A stretch of 64,000 nucleotides of DNA, from NCBI RefSeq assembly GCF_030272615.1, contig NC_081415.1:599242144-599306143 (forward strand). The letters run 5' to 3'. Below the pieces are notes generated by a model. That model worked only from the letters and a program-made list of their open reading frames with translations, ran no database searches and was not told the DNA's origin. Source of the stretch: Cryptomeria japonica (taxonomy: Eukaryota > Streptophyta > Pinopsida > Cupressales > Cupressaceae). This document shows positions 1 through 12,569 of the stretch, one piece after another. Every line of letters starts with the position of its first letter. The first letter of the stretch is position 1. The position numbers and the translations under genes are program-made.

Positions 1-780
1 ATGCTAGGGCTATAGAATGCGATGCATACAAAGGCTTGTCCATGATAGGAGGTAGTTGGCCAAGGTCACCTACAAGGATTAGTGAGATACCTCCAAAGGG
101 TTCGTGCTTTGGCGATGGAATGCTTGACGTAATCTACTGTCAATTTTTAAAAGCAATTTAGGACCCAAAAAGCTCATCTCATCAATTAGAATATATTGTA
201 ATTGTTTGTATTGTTCTTGGAAGAACATTAAAGATTGGCCTGTCAAAGGCTACATATCTCTAAGAGGGATGCACAGGGTAGCATGGATTGTTGTTGCTTG
301 GATATTATATGCAGATATGCCAGTCAGGGCAAGTATAAGCAAAGTATTGTGCTCTTGAGTAGTGGAAAGGTTAAGTTCTTTTCTAATGCATTGTATCAAA
401 TATGATTTTCCAGTTCCTGCAGTGCCTTGTATAATCATACGAAGAGGTGGATGGTTTGGTGAGATGTGTAATGTGCAGGAATAAGGTCAAGTGCAAGTTT
501 TTGTTTTGCTGCCAAAGGGAATGCATTAGCGGCAGAAGAAGGTGGTTGGAGAAGGGGAGGTTGGCAATTTATTTTATTTGTGGAAATGAAGTGAACAACA
601 GTAAGATGAAGTGGATTAGTGGGATGAGGTTCGGCCCAATCAAAGTTAATATCGCAATCTTGTTTGCCTAACATTTGGAGATCATTGATGGTGATGTTGT
701 TAGAAGCGCCCATTTGTGAAAGGTACTCCCATTCATACTGTTCTTCATTGTGTGAATGTAAAAAATCATTAGTATCAGAG
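1..780 (-). pseudogene. PIF1-like Helitron helicase, N-terminal half, broken
   Basis: The minus strand shows ordered superfamily 1B helicase motifs: Walker A GTAGTGKS at 426-403, Walker B ILIDEMS at 192-172, and motif III GDLGQLPP at 70-47. Upstream, 713-435 encodes an acidic linker that leads into the helicase. The frame is disrupted at least three times: a frameshift near 460-485 just before the P-loop, an in-frame TAG at 250-252, and a frameshift near 75-110 before motif III. In Helitrons this domain is fused C-terminal to Rep and unwinds DNA during rolling-circle transposition. The remaining motifs would lie beyond the left edge. As it stands no functional helicase can be made. Confidence 0.85.
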
Positions 781-827
781 TCTTCATCATTCTCTATTGT
801 GCATTCTTGTTCTATTCCATAAATATG

Positions 828-3736
828 CTAACGTGAGTAACCATCCATGTACAATAGCTTCCAATTTGCAATGATTTGGTCTGTTGATGTACCTATATCT
901 ATAGGAATATGACGAAAGGGTTTGTACAAGAGAAACTCACTCCAACAATAGGCCTCAAAGTTGTCATCATCCTCATTTGGAGAGCTTTTAAATTGTGGGT
1001 AAACATTGACAATTGCTTGTTTTTGTAGTTTTTGCCATTTATGCTTCTTACGTTGGCCATTGTATGAAAATTGTTGTGCTGATTGTATTAGTGAGACTTT
1101 TTCCAATTCAATAGGCCTTTCCATGTAAGCAGAAATATAAGATTTGTAGAGCTCAACATTGTCATTTTGATTAGTAATACGGTGGAGGACTTTCCTGCTA
1201 ACATTAAGGGAGACAAAATGACAGGAACAACTGATCAATGGTAGCTTTTGCAACATATGGCAAGTTTCTTGTGCACTAATGTCCCGATCAACAACTATCC
1301 CCATCATGAATTTTTGGTATGCTAGCAAGAAGGTATCTTGAGTATTAGTTGTAGCGACTATTTTCTTGAGCATGTCAACATAGCCTTCTGATTTTTGTTC
1401 TGTTTTTGAAGCATATTTGGAGATATATTGTAGAACAACCATTTTGGAACAAACAGGTTGGCAATCAACATTTGCACGCCATATTGCCAGCATAAGTGGG
1501 TTGCGAATATTTAAACGGCTGTCATTTCTAACTGGTTGATAACATGGCTTGCGGTTAGCATTGAAAAATGTTGCTCGGGCCAAGGTGCTTTGTATCGACA
1601 ATGGAGGGCTGGGCCTTTTTTTTTTAAGCAAGTATGAGCAGAGCATTTTGTATGCCGCTGAACAACATTGATGAGTTCTTCATAATCAAAGAAAGGGTTA
1701 GCAGATAGAATTTGGTTTGTATCAGATATGCATGGATCAAATAGTGAAGCAGTGTGTAGTCTATTCTCTTGGGCAAGTTGGCTCCATGCTGTAACATATC
1801 TATCAAAAAAAGACTTAGCTGATTGTACATCATCATTGTTAGACCAATCTATATCATCCATATTAGGTGCATTTGCCAACCACAAAAATCCATGTATATA
1901 TGCAGAGCCACGATGTTGCCATTCATACCTGTACCAATGGTCTTTTGATTTCAAAACTTTGTCAATGATCTCCTCACAGAATATTGTGAATCTAAAATGC
2001 AAGAACAACGCTACAACATGTGGATTATGGACAATGTTTTCTAAAAATGTTTTCTTTGTGGACTGGTGTCCTGAAGAGGGGTTGGCTAGAAATAATTTAT
2101 GTAGTTCTAGCCATTTTGTATCAGTCGCACTCAATGTGAAGAACAATGTAGGCACTCCCAATTGGTGCACCATTGTAGTGAGATCCCTGCATGATCTATT
2201 CCAATAAGCTCTAGTGCCTAGCAATAAAGCTACAAAATGCATTAATTGGTTTGGCAATTGATCGGAAGATGTAGCCTGCAGTTGTTCACGTAAAGCTTGC
2301 AACGTAGTTGGGAAGGAGTCTTCTAAGTTGGTGCGTAGGAAAACTGAAGCTGATTGTTGGGAATGGTGTCTCATTATTAGATTATAAAGATAATATCTGA
2401 ACCTAACATGCTGTCCAAATCTTTGGTCATGATATCTTATCAAGTGCAAAGCATATTCATGCAAATGAATATGTTTTGTCCTTGGTTGCAGCGGTAGTGC
2501 AGCTCCATTTGGGAATAATGTTGGGAAAGCCATAGTGAACAAGCCTTCAGTGTTGTATTCATTAATGGGTGAGCAACTTATTTCAGGCCAAGCTGCAACA
2601 TTTTGATCATCCTTATCTAGGTGCAACATCTTTTTAATGGCATCTAGTTCAGCGGTTGAACACGACAACTTTGGAATGAATGATGATGTGGGCTGCAATT
2701 CAACTTCATCAACATTATAGAGTGGGTCTTGTGCTGGCGAAGGAGGCTGAGGATCAATGCAATTTGGGAGGGTATGCAAAAAATTAGATACATTGGTAGT
2801 TGTTAGCGACAATAATTCAGCAACTACAACGTCAATGATAACATCACTGTAGTAACAGTCATGTTGAATTTTGTAACTCAATGCATCTATAACATTGAAG
2901 CTGTTTACATAACAATCATATTTTTTCCCTTCGAGATTTGTCCTTCGAATAATCACAATCTCCAAATGTTGGAATTTGCATGGCAAAGTAGTTGCTATTT
3001 CTAAAATGTCTTGTGGGAAATTAATGGTGTGCCCTATATATTTGTATTGACCACCCCTGGCATGGCTAACTTGCAAAACATGAGCTATCCTTGCTATAAA
3101 CATTTCTTCAACCTATGAAAGCCATTTTAAAACGATGGGTTGTTCAACAGGATCCATATTGTTTGCAATAGAGAATCGGTGAATACCCTTTTCATTGTAG
3201 CATCTTGAGCAAATGACCTCAGGTTGAGTTAATTTGACATGCATACCAATATACTTTTCTTTGCAGATTGTACATATGTGTAGATGCGACAAGTTATCTA
3301 TTCTTGTTCGGAAAGAAGCCAACGCATGTGTAAACTCAGAAGATCTGAAATGGTCTGAGATTGGTGTTGCAGTAGCAATAAAAGCTGTATCTATTTGCTG
3401 ATCAATTGGCAAAGGTTGGTTGTAGGGTTGTTCATATTGTGTGACTGACTGGGCAAGCACTGTTGAATATGGCTGGAGCAAATCTGAAGGGTGGGTTTCA
3501 GATGAGCTTGAAAATATGTGAGGTATGGGAACACCTGTAGAGTGGGTTGCAACCTGATCTGGCAATGGCTGCAAATTATTGGAATCCATATTTTGATTAA
3601 GGCGTTTGTACCGTCGCTTTATAGAAATTTCTTCTCTATGTTTAGCATAGTAAAGCCTATTTTGTTCTCTCTTTCTTGCTTTTTTCAAATCAGATATTTG
3701 TGTAGCAGGCTCTTCGGAGATCTGATAGAAATACAA
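828..3736 (-). pseudogene. Helitron Rep (HUH/Y2) protein with N-terminal zinc region, broken
   Basis: Codons 3736-3113 encode an N-terminal region with a basic KKARKREQ-type stretch and a CxxC...CxxC zinc-binding pattern (HICTICKEKY, then ICSRCYNEKG). An in-frame TAG at 3113-3115 separates it from the Helitron Rep domain, which starts at ATG 3103 in the same frame. Helitron 2 has glutamine at the place of this TAG, so it looks like a mutated Gln codon. The Rep domain keeps the CxxHTKCS-like cysteine cluster and the double-tyrosine motif QYISKYASK (Tyr codons at 1425-1427 and 1413-1415). The HUH motif reads Tyr-Ile-His (Tyr codon 1898-1900), so the first metal-binding histidine is lost. A frameshift near 1520-1550 moves the rest into another frame that ends at 828. 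The first codon at 3736 is TTG; no convincing upstream ATG was found. Confidence 0.85.
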
Positions 3737-4215
3737 GAATGGTGGTGAGTTAGAGCGAGAAGCAATAAAGGGGGAAAAATACGAGGGGGGGCTATTGAAT
3801 GTGCGACATGTTTGGGGGGAAGCTTATTTTTGATGCAACAATCTGAAATGCATTGAAGAGTCTTCAATCGGTAGAACTCCAATTCCCTTCCAATGGTTCT
3901 CCACCCTCCTCCGCCGATTGAAGATGGGGGGAATTCAATTGTATGGATGGCCTAATGGGAAGGGGGTGCACCTCGGCAAAGTGCGGCTGTGGAAGGGTGT
4001 ATATGGTTGTTGTTGCATACTTATATTTATAGAAAATGGTATTAAAGGGCACATAAAAGTGTGGTTGTTTAGATAAATGCAAGGATATATGGATATGCTT
4101 ATTTATGTATTTTGATATATATGTAGTTCAAAATAGTATACAGTTACATGTGTGCATATGTAAATACATAGATAGAGGACCATATATATGTATATGCACA
4201 TGAACACATGCACAC

Positions 4216-4218
4216 GTA

Positions 4219-4274
<56 letters not shown>
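4216..4274. repeat. (TA)n microsatellite
   Basis: About 55 bp of uninterrupted TA dinucleotide in the first 1.5-kb unit. The matching places in the later units are much shorter, so the tract expanded only in this copy. Confidence 0.95.
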
Positions 4275-4276
<2 letters not shown>

Positions 4277-7200
4277 CAAATGGCCACATATATGTAGTTT
4301 AGAACAGTATATCTTTACACATGTGCATATTTAGATAGATAAATATGGTAACATATATATGTATATGTATATGCACATATTTATATCTACTAACATGTAT
4401 ATATATGTGTGTGTGTGGGTGGGTGGGTGTGTGTGTATGTGTGTGTGTGTGTGGGTATGCAAAGAGATAGATGTATATGTAGAAAGATTTATTTCAAAAA
4501 GGCAGCATATATGCAGTTTAGAGTGTCAATGTCATGCCATTTGATGGTAGGTTATGAAAAAAACCATAATAAAGGAACAACATTAGTTTAGCAAAGGACG
4601 TTTCACAATACATACAACAGAGCTATCATTATGGATAGATGATAATTAAATTAATGTCTCAAGGAACAATGGAGAGGGGAGATTTTAAAAAAAATGAAAG
4701 AATTACATAATGGATGGGAAGAACGATATAGACTAACAAATGTTTGAAAAGAGTAACCAATCTAAGATATAGATTAACAAAATTAAAGAACAAGAGAAGA
4801 TATTTTTTTTTGCCAAAACACATAGTTTAGATGTTGATTGCTTAAGCAAATGTAAATATGGACTACAAAATCTATTGGTCTCGTAATGAAGATGAACAAG
4901 ACAGGGAAGGGGCTGAGGTCTTCTTAGAACCAATAAGCTGTAAAGAGATGGTAGCAAATAGAGATGTGGGTAACCATGTTTTTAATTTATTTTTTTTCCC
5001 AAAATCTGAAATTTCTGCACTAAATTAGTAATTCACTATTTCATAGGCAAGTTAATTTTCCAAGAATTGCTTACAATATAACAAAGTTATAATTGAGTAA
5101 TTTGTAACCATCTCTATTTGTTATTTGGCAAGATTCAATCACAATGAAATAATGTTGTAGTTTAGAATTTGTTGTAAATTGTAGCCCAATGTGAAATAAT
5201 ATAGACGAAATTTGAGAATGCAGATGAAAGAATGCAAGTAGAATGTAAATAGGCATGAGCAATTACTACAAAGATAAACTTGTTGGATCATAATTTGAAG
5301 GGCGAGTCTGGGTGTCTGAAATTCATGAAAGGACGTTTAAGTACAAGACTTAAATGCAGTGAAGAGTCTTCAATCAGTAGAACCCCAATTCCCTTCTAAT
5401 GGTTCTCCACCCTCCTCCGCAGATTGAAGATGGGGGGAATTCAATTGGATGGATGGCCTAATGGGAAGGGGGCGCACCTCGGCAAAGTGCGGTTGTGGAA
5501 GGGTGTATATGGTTGTTGTTGCATACTTATATGTATAGAAATGGTATAAAAGGGCACATAGAAATGGTGCAGTGCATCCATGCAAGGGCACATACAAATG
5601 TGGTTGTTTAGATAAATGGAAGGATATATGGATATGCTTATTTATGTATTTAGATATATATGTAGTTCAAAATAGTATACACTTACATGTGTGCATATGT
5701 AAATACACAGATAGAGGATCATATATATGTATATGCACATGAACACATGCACACGTACCTACATAGATATATATATACATAAATAGGCAAATGGCCAAAT
5801 ATATGTAGTTTAGAATAGTATATCTTTACACATGTGCATATGCAGATAGATACATATGGTAATGTATATATGTATATGTATATCCACATATGTATATACA
5901 CTAACATGTATATATATGTGTGTGTGTGTGTGTGTGTGGGTATGCAAAGAGCTAGATGTATATGTAGAAAGATTTATTTCAAAAAGGTAGCATATATGCA
6001 GTTTAGAATGTCAATGTCATGCCATTTGATGGGTAGGTTCTAAGAAAAACCATAATAAATGAACACCATTAGTTTAGCAAAGGACGTTTCACAATACATA
6101 CAATAGAGCTATCACTATGGATAGATGATAATTAAATTAATGTTTCAGTGAACAACGGAGTGGGGAGATTTTAAAAATACTGAAAGAATTACATAACGGA
6201 TGGAAAGAAGCATATAGACTAACAAATGTTTGAAAAGAGTAACCAATCTAAGATATAGATTAACAAAATTAAAGAACAAGAGAAGATATTTTTTTTTGCC
6301 AAAACACATAGTTTAGATGTTGATTGCTTAAGCAAATGTAAATATGGACTACAAAATCTGTTGGTCTCGTAATGAAGATGAACAAGCCAGGGGAGGGGCT
6401 GAGGTCTTCTTAGAACCAATAAGCTGTAAAGAGATGGTAGCAAATAGAGATGTGGGTAACCATGTTTTTAATTTATTTTTTTTCCCAAAATCCGAAATTT
6501 CTACACTAAATTAGTAATTCACTATTTCATAGGCAAGTTAATTTTCCAAGAACTGCTTACAATATAACAAAGTTATAATTGAGTAATTTGTAACCATCCC
6601 TATTTGTTATTTGGCAAGATTCAATCACAATGAAATAATATTGTAGTTCAGAAGTTGCTGTAAATTGTAGGCCAATGTGAAATAATATAGATGAAATTTG
6701 AAAATGCAGATGAAATAATGCAAGTAGAACGTAAATAGGCATGAACAATTACTCCAAAGATAAACTTGTTGGAGCATAATTTGAAGGGCGAGTCTAGGTG
6801 TCTGAAATTCATGAAAGGGCGTTTAAGTGGGAGACTTATTACAATAAATAGGTGGAAGCTTTTTTTTGATGGAACAATCTGAAATGCAGTGAAGAGGCTT
6901 CAATCAGTAGAACCCCAATTCCCTTCCAATGGTTCTCCACCCTCCTCCGCTGATTGAAGATGGGGGGAATTCAATTGTATGGATGGCCTAATGGGAAGGG
7001 GCGCACCTCGGAAAAGTGCGGCTGTGGAAGGGTGTATACAGGTGTGGGTGCATACGTATATGTATAGAAATGGTATAAAAGGGCACATAGAAATGGTGTA
7101 GTGCATCCATGCAAGGGCAGATACAAATGTGGTTGTTTAGATAAATGCAAGGATATATGGATATACCTATTTATGTATTTAGATATGTATGTAGTTCAAA

Positions 7201-7446
7201 ATAGTATACAGTTACATGTGTGCATATGTAGATACATAGATAGAGGATCATATATATGTATATGCACATGAACACATGCATATGTACCTACATAGATATA
7301 TATATACATAAATAGGGAAATGGCCACATATATGTAGTTTAGAAGAGTATATTTTTACACATGTGCATATGCAGATAGATAAATATAGCAATGTATATAT
7401 GTATATGTATATGCACATATGTATATATACTAACATGTATATATAT

Positions 7447-7505
7447 GTGTGTGTGTGTGTGTGTGGGTGGGTGTGTGTGTGTGTATGTGTGTGTGTGTGT
7501 GTGGG
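7447..7505. repeat. (TG)n microsatellite within the 1.5-kb unit
   Basis: TG repeats interrupted by GGTGGG. Equivalent tracts lie at about 4405-4455, 5918-5940 and 8245-8325, with different lengths in each copy. Confidence 0.9.
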
Positions 7506-8233
7506 TATGCAAAGAGATAGATGTATATGTAGAAAGATTTCTTTCAAAAGGCAACATATATGCAGTTTAGAGTGTCAATGTCATGCCATTTGATGGGCAG
7601 GTTACGAGAAAAACCATAATAAAGGAACAATATTACTTTAGTGAAGGACGTTTCACAATACATACAACAGAGCTATCATTATGGACAAATGACAATTAAA
7701 TTAATGTCTCAGTGAATAGTGGAGCGGGTAGATTTTAAAAAAACCGAAAGGTTTACATAATGGATGGAAAGCAGCATATAGACTAACAAATGTTTGAAAG
7801 GAGTAACCAATCTAAGATATAGATTAACAAAATTAAAGAACAAGAGAAGAATTTTTTTTTTGCCAAAACACATAGTTTAGATGTTGATTGCTTAAGCAAA
7901 TGTAAATATGGACTACAAAATGTGTTGGTTGTTTAGATAAATGCAAGGATATATGGATATACTTATTTATGTATTTAGATATATATGTAGTTCAAAATAG
8001 TATACAATTACATGTGTGCATATGTAAATACATAGATACAGGACCATATATATGTATATGCACATGAACACATGCATATGTGCCTACATAGATATATATA
8101 CACATAAATAGGCAAATGGCCACATATATGTAGTTTAGAACAATATATCTCTACACATGTGCATATGCAGATAGATAAATATGGTAACCCATATATGTAT
8201 ATGTATATGCACATATGTATATATACTAACATG

Positions 8234-8293
<60 letters not shown>

Positions 8294-8340
8294 GGTGGGT
8301 GGGTGTGTGTGTGTGTTTGTGTGTATGCAAACAATTGAAT

Positions 8341-9100
8341 GTATACACATATATGTGTAGAATGATATAATATGCAGTTACATATGTGCAGAGGTAGATA
8401 GATATATATGGGAAGACATATTAATCTGTGTATACACATGCACATATACTTCAGCACAGAGAGACTGAGATAGATAAACTTGCACACTAATACATTCATA
8501 TATATATATAAAGAGAAATATTTGGACAAGCTTGTATAGTGGCAACGTTAAGTTTAATTTTATTATGTAATAATCAATAACAAGGTATAAAACTGTAGTT
8601 AGAATTGTAGTTGCAATAGTATAAAAAGGAGACCTACATTTATATGTATTCAAAAAAAGTCTTAAAAGAATGTAGAGAACGTTAGACACTGATGCAAATG
8701 TAATTTTGTAAATATGCACATAGTAACAAAGATTGTGTGTATATGTGGAAACTAAAATGGAATGCTATTAGTATTTACATAAAGTGTTTTTTGAAGTGGA
8801 GCATTGTTAGAATAAAAACATGCATAGAAAAAGAGGCTATGAACAAAAGTAGACACAACAACTGCTAGCCTTCATTGGTAGAGACAAATATTAGTTAAAG
8901 GTTTGAGCTAGCCATCTCAAAATGCAAAAGAACAGAATAGTAATATGTGGTTATATGCAGCAGTTCAATGTTTGAAATAAGTACGACCGAGTTTGGAGGA
9001 ACAAAATATTGACAAACTGTTTGCAAATGGGGAAAAATGATCTTTATATACTAAACGCAGTGAAAGGGAAATCCTTTTTTTTTGTTCTTGCAGTATAGAG
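8341..9100. other. AT-rich spacer, no gene seen
   Basis: Lies between the tandem array and the 3' end of the RPA1-like gene. The first ~180 bp still resemble degenerate unit sequence with TATA and TGCACAT runs. The rest has no open frame with protein-like composition; part of it is presumably the 3' untranslated region of the RPA gene. Confidence 0.6.
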
Positions 9101-11467
9101 TCATACAGTTGCACCCATTCTGGCAATATCTGCAAGCAAGTAGCTGCACTCAGCTTCAAAATCGAGCCTCTGCGCTTTCTTGATTGTTACTTTTATTCTA
9201 CGCTCAGAGTTGTATGTGTTAGTAGACACCAAAACTGTAAAACTATAGTGGTTGAACATAGCTTCATTAAGTATGCTGCGAGGTGTTTTTTTTGTTGTTA
9301 AGTCATATTGCAGCATGTACAATTCCTTTGCAGACAGAGCCAAGAGTTCTGTATCAACCTCATCAAATGCACTAGCCCAAACAGTGCTTGTTTGATCTTG
9401 TAGCTTCATCTGTTGGAGGTATTTGTAATTACATTCAGGGAATTGTGTTTGACACCTAGGGCAGAGCCACAAATTCTCAACTAGTTTACTACATTTATTT
9501 TTACATTCTTTACCATTGAATTGTAATGGGCAAGCTGTATAATAAAACTGGTCCCCCTTTATGAATTGCAGGACAATTGTAATAGTAGTCTCAATGGTTT
9601 TTGGCACAACGCTAAGATGTTGAAGGATGGATGCAATGGACATTCTCTGGTACTGGTTATTTTTGGCATGCACATCCAAAGAGTGCGAATCAAGGCATTG
9701 TTGGACATGGCCTCTTAAACAGAGGGGGTCTGCTTCAGGAATGGAAGGGTTAATTTCGAAAGTTGTTGACGCTGAAATATTAATAACTTTTCCATTGAAA
9801 TACCCAACCCTTGCATTTTGAACAACAAGGATGACAAATGTTCCAGATGCATGCATATTCTTCAAGTCATTGCCTAGATGTTCTGAAGGTGGCCCCCAAA
9901 GGTTAACATCAATTGTCAAAGTTGACATATCATTTATTTTTACTATTCTCTTGTTTACAGTAGATCCATCCTTTCTACGAATTACATAAATCTCTCTGAC
10001 ATTGACAACAACACCAATAACATCAACCAAAGTATTGTTGGTGCTAGTGAGAACTTCATTAATAGGGGTGAAGTGGTTTTTTTTCCTTGGCTCAACAGAA
10101 TCAAGGGCACACCGCTTCAAAACTGAAGTTTCAATCAAGACAATCTCAAGGTGGCTGTTAAGCTTATTGTATATTGTGTTTGTGTCTTTTACAGAACCTT
10201 TGGAAACAACATATGAAGCACCTTTTTCAACTCAGTGATAGTGCAATTCTACTATTTCATCAAAGGAAGTAATTCTAATTTCACAACCCTCTTCGTCTAT
10301 AATATCAAAACTAAAAACTTGGCCATTGTGTTTTGTCGTATTATATTGATGCATTTTCCTCTTATTTGTGACTCGACCTTTTATTGTCCAATTGTTTTGG
10401 AAAGGGTTCAAGCTTTTAATAGGGCTGATATTTTCAGAGGGAGCATATTGTGGAGAAGGTAGATCTTCACTAAATTTAAGAGAATGTTTAGTGGATGGTG
10501 GGGTTTCTCGGCCCAGCATTTGTTCTTCCTGTTCTTTAAAGAGGTATCTGGGTTTTCCAACCAAATCAAAATTCATTTTTTTGACATCTAGAGTGAATAT
10601 AATGATGGTCCTGTAAAAGGAAGAAGGAGGTTTGCTCAATTGCAGGAAATACGTTTGTAAATAACATAGAAATAGGTTCACTCAAATGAGGAAAATAGAC
10701 AATAGAAGCTACCTTGTGTTCCAAACATAACGACAAGCATAGTTTGTCAACAAAAGGAGAGAACCTATCTTCAACGTCTCCGCATGTAATAAGTCAGCAT
10801 ACTTAGGTGGCAAAATGGCCAACTGCATATACATGCCATCAGACAAGACTATTTTGTATCTGTCATTGTCGTCTGGATCACCAGCCATTTTTTCAAATGA
10901 CAAGAGCTGTAGTAATGGGGAAGGGATATCATCTCCAGCAATCATAGATCGGATTGCATACGGGGTAAGCACAAGGTGGTCGTTAAGTCCCTACAAGGAG
11001 AGCACAACAAGACTGAATGTATATCCGAGGGAAGTTTCATAGCAGCAATGCAGATCTGGTAAAAGAAAACTATGTTTGGAGAGATGTATATATATATCCA
11101 AAATGGTGGGATTCTATATATGTATGTATGCAACAAGATAATAGAATGGCAACCATATTCAAAGATGGTGGAGCAGTTTTGAATAAAAGAATGGGTCCCT
11201 GTATGTTTGAACAAGTCAATGGCTATATGAGTTTTTTTTTTGCCAGTGGATGGATAGAATATATGTCCAGACTGTGGAACACGGGAATGATGACAACTAT
11301 GTAGATGCAGCGAATAATGTATACAGACGATGTTTTTTGTGTGTTGTTGGAACACCCAAAACAATGCTCATATCTTGAAATTTGCAACAACATAGAACGG
11401 ATTAGCTTACCAAAGTGTCTGGGGGAGGCTGCTGCGATGGAGCAAGAGAGTTGGTAGAAGATGACAT
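9101..11467 (-). pseudogene. RPA1-like: RPA1 (RPA70)-like ssDNA-binding protein, three exons, one in-frame TGA
   Basis: A spliced model fits very well. Exon 1 is 11467-11411 (ATG, 19 codons, Ser/Gln/Pro-rich). Intron 11410-10991 runs GTAAGC to TTGTAG. Exon 2 is 10990-10713, an RPA70N-type domain. Intron 10712-10611 runs GTAGCT to TTTTACAG. Exon 3 is 10610-9101. Phases agree (0, then 2). Exon 3 carries DBD-A (SLNPFQNNWTIKGRV...FSFDIIDEEG), DBD-B (LVDVIGVVVNV...DVNLWG) and DBD-C with a Cys4 zinc finger (ACPLQFNGKECKNKC...LCPRC). The ~614-codon length is normal for RPA70, which is the large RPA subunit that coats ssDNA in replication and repair. The only defect found is TGA at 10232-10234, between DBD-A and DBD-B. 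It may be a CGA-to-TGA change, leaving an RPA70N plus DBD-A product. Whether it is Helitron-encoded or a captured host gene is open. Confidence 0.85.
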
Positions 11468-12032
<565 letters not shown>

Positions 12033-12256
12033 AAGCTATATATTTGCATGCACAGGAATATAAATCCATATGCATGTGCATGTAAAAACATAAATATGGA
12101 TGTATATAGATACATACACATATACACATACATAGATATGTATGTATGCAAATGGATATATAGATGCACAAGCATGTATGTATATATGGATATATACATA
12201 AGTATATATAAACATAAATAGATATATTTATATATACGTATACATAAATACATGCA

Positions 12257-12264
12257 CACACACG

Positions 12265-12298
<34 letters not shown>
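12257..12298. repeat. (CA)n microsatellite
   Basis: CA dinucleotides with a few CG and TA interruptions, forming the right end of a ~270-bp low-complexity TATA/CATA block. Confidence 0.95.
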
Positions 12299-12304
<6 letters not shown>

Positions 12305-12569
12305 ACTGTCTACAAAGCCATTCCACAATTTTGGTAAAAGCATCAAGCAAGAAGGTTCATTAGTTTTTAAATGGACCTATATGAGCGAAAAAACATGTAA
12401 TAAATAAAAAATTGTCAACGAAGGTACAATTCTAAATAGTGATGCGGGTCTAGACAAATTCTGATTTGACTGGACTTCTTGATTTGGGTTGCAAATGTAC
12501 AATTCAAAAAAAGATTTGAGTATATGATTTTTGCATGGATTGAGATCCTAATTGGAGTTCTTGTATTAA

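Larger units (their letters stand above)
3816..8340. repeat. Tandem array of a ~1.5-kb unit (two full, two partial copies)
   Basis: A landmark segment containing CCACCCTCCTCCGC occurs at about 3900, 5409 and 6938, giving periods of roughly 1509 and 1530 bp. The second copy has lost about 45 bp at its left junction. The third runs from about 6851 to 7920, where the sequence jumps back to unit position ~275 to start a fourth, partial copy (7921-8340). Each unit contains a TA tract, a TG microsatellite and the same AT-rich tail. Short open frames inside the units come from the microsatellites and repeat structure and are not genes. The array sits between the RPA1-like gene and the Rep reading frame of Helitron 1. 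Confidence 0.9.
1..11467 (-). mobile_element. Helitron 1 (decayed, left end outside the window)
   Basis: On the minus strand this stretch reads, in order: an RPA1-like gene (11467-9101), a 1.5-kb tandem-repeat spacer (8340-3816), an N-terminal zinc-binding region plus Rep domain (3736-828), and a PIF1-type helicase that continues past base 1. Rep fused to helicase is the hallmark of Helitrons, and plant Helitrons are known to carry RPA-like genes. I could not place the 5' TC terminus (it should lie to the right of 11467), and the 3' CTRR end with its hairpin is off the left edge. Coding parts are broken by stops and frameshifts, so the element is not autonomous. That the RPA gene belongs to the same element is inferred from orientation and proximity only. 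Confidence 0.7.

Noticed and set aside
3864-7106. Recurring ~70-codon minus-strand frame ending LQSAEEGGEPLEGNW
   Set aside because: It recurs because the 1.5-kb unit is repeated; frame lengths and N-termini differ between copies, so it is not a conserved gene.
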